From contig DCGH01000082.1 in assembly GCA_002315205.1 (NCBI GenBank), positions 1,411 to 7,485 on the forward strand: 6,075 nucleotides of DNA. Direction: 5' to 3'. The notes below the pieces were generated by a model that did no database searches, was not told the DNA's origin, and saw only the letters and a list, made by a program, of their open reading frames with translations. Of the stretch, positions 6,042 through 6,075 are shown piece after piece (position 1 is the stretch's first letter; every line of letters begins with the position of its first letter). Origin of the DNA: Erysipelotrichaceae bacterium UBA1783 (lineage in GTDB: Bacteria; Bacillota_I; Bacilli_A; Erysipelotrichales; Erysipelotrichaceae). A program made the translations under genes and the position numbers.

Positions 6042-6075
6042 ATGGCACGTTTTACTTTACCACGTGATTTATATC
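6042..6075 (+). CDS. Probable iron-containing alcohol dehydrogenase (5' end only)
   Basis: Eleven codons, MARFTLPRDLY, are present before the window ends. This opening is familiar from clostridial iron-containing (type III) alcohol dehydrogenases, which reduce aldehydes to alcohols with NAD(P)H during fermentation and usually run to about 380-390 residues. A strong AGGGAGGA site at 6025-6032 lies 9 bases before the ATG. The consensus promoter and Rex-like operator upstream agree with a fermentative, NADH-controlled gene. The family call rests on a short N-terminus plus this context, and no metal or cofactor motif is in view. Confidence 0.6.
   Translation, partial: MARFTLPRDLY

Overview
The window is AT-rich DNA from a low-GC Gram-positive anaerobe (Bacillota). 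A gut Clostridia or Erysipelotrichia type organism fits best. The evidence is the strong AGGAG-type ribosome sites, short U-tailed terminators, a cysteine-rich Fe-S flavoenzyme of the anaerobic enoate-reductase type, and the first codons of a clostridial-style iron-dependent alcohol dehydrogenase. All genes lie on the + strand in three transcription units separated by clear intrinsic terminators.

Region 1 (1-222) holds the probable last codons of an upstream gene, a perfect 10-bp terminator hairpin, a widely spaced inverted repeat (TTTGTGTAA / TTACACAAA) and an extended -10 promoter. Region 2 (223-2207) is a monocistronic gene for a 647-residue old-yellow-enzyme/Fe-S/FAD/NAD(H) oxidoreductase, closed by a strong terminator. 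Region 3 (2214-5805) is a two-gene operon with its own TTGAAG-17-TATAAT promoter. The first gene encodes a large membrane-anchored protein with three lamin-tail-like domains, a chitobiase C-terminal-like domain and a CotH kinase-like domain. The second, 15 bases downstream, encodes a small acetyltransferase-like (GNAT-like) protein, followed by a terminator. Region 4 (5806-6075) is a regulatory region leading into the first 11 codons of a probable iron-containing alcohol dehydrogenase.

The most informative non-coding signal is an 18-bp site at 5953-5970 (TTGTGAA-AACA-TTGACAA). It is one base from the classical binding site of Rex, the NADH-sensing repressor, and it covers a consensus -35 box in front of the alcohol dehydrogenase. 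Two more TTGTGAA half-sites lie upstream. The flavoenzyme promoter at the other end of the window has related TTGTGTAA half-sites but in a different geometry. Both outer units therefore look like NADH-consuming, fermentation-linked reductases that may share redox control. The central operon is a cell-surface system of unknown substrate; a CotH-like kinase paired with a GNAT-like protein is the best candidate here for something not well described.
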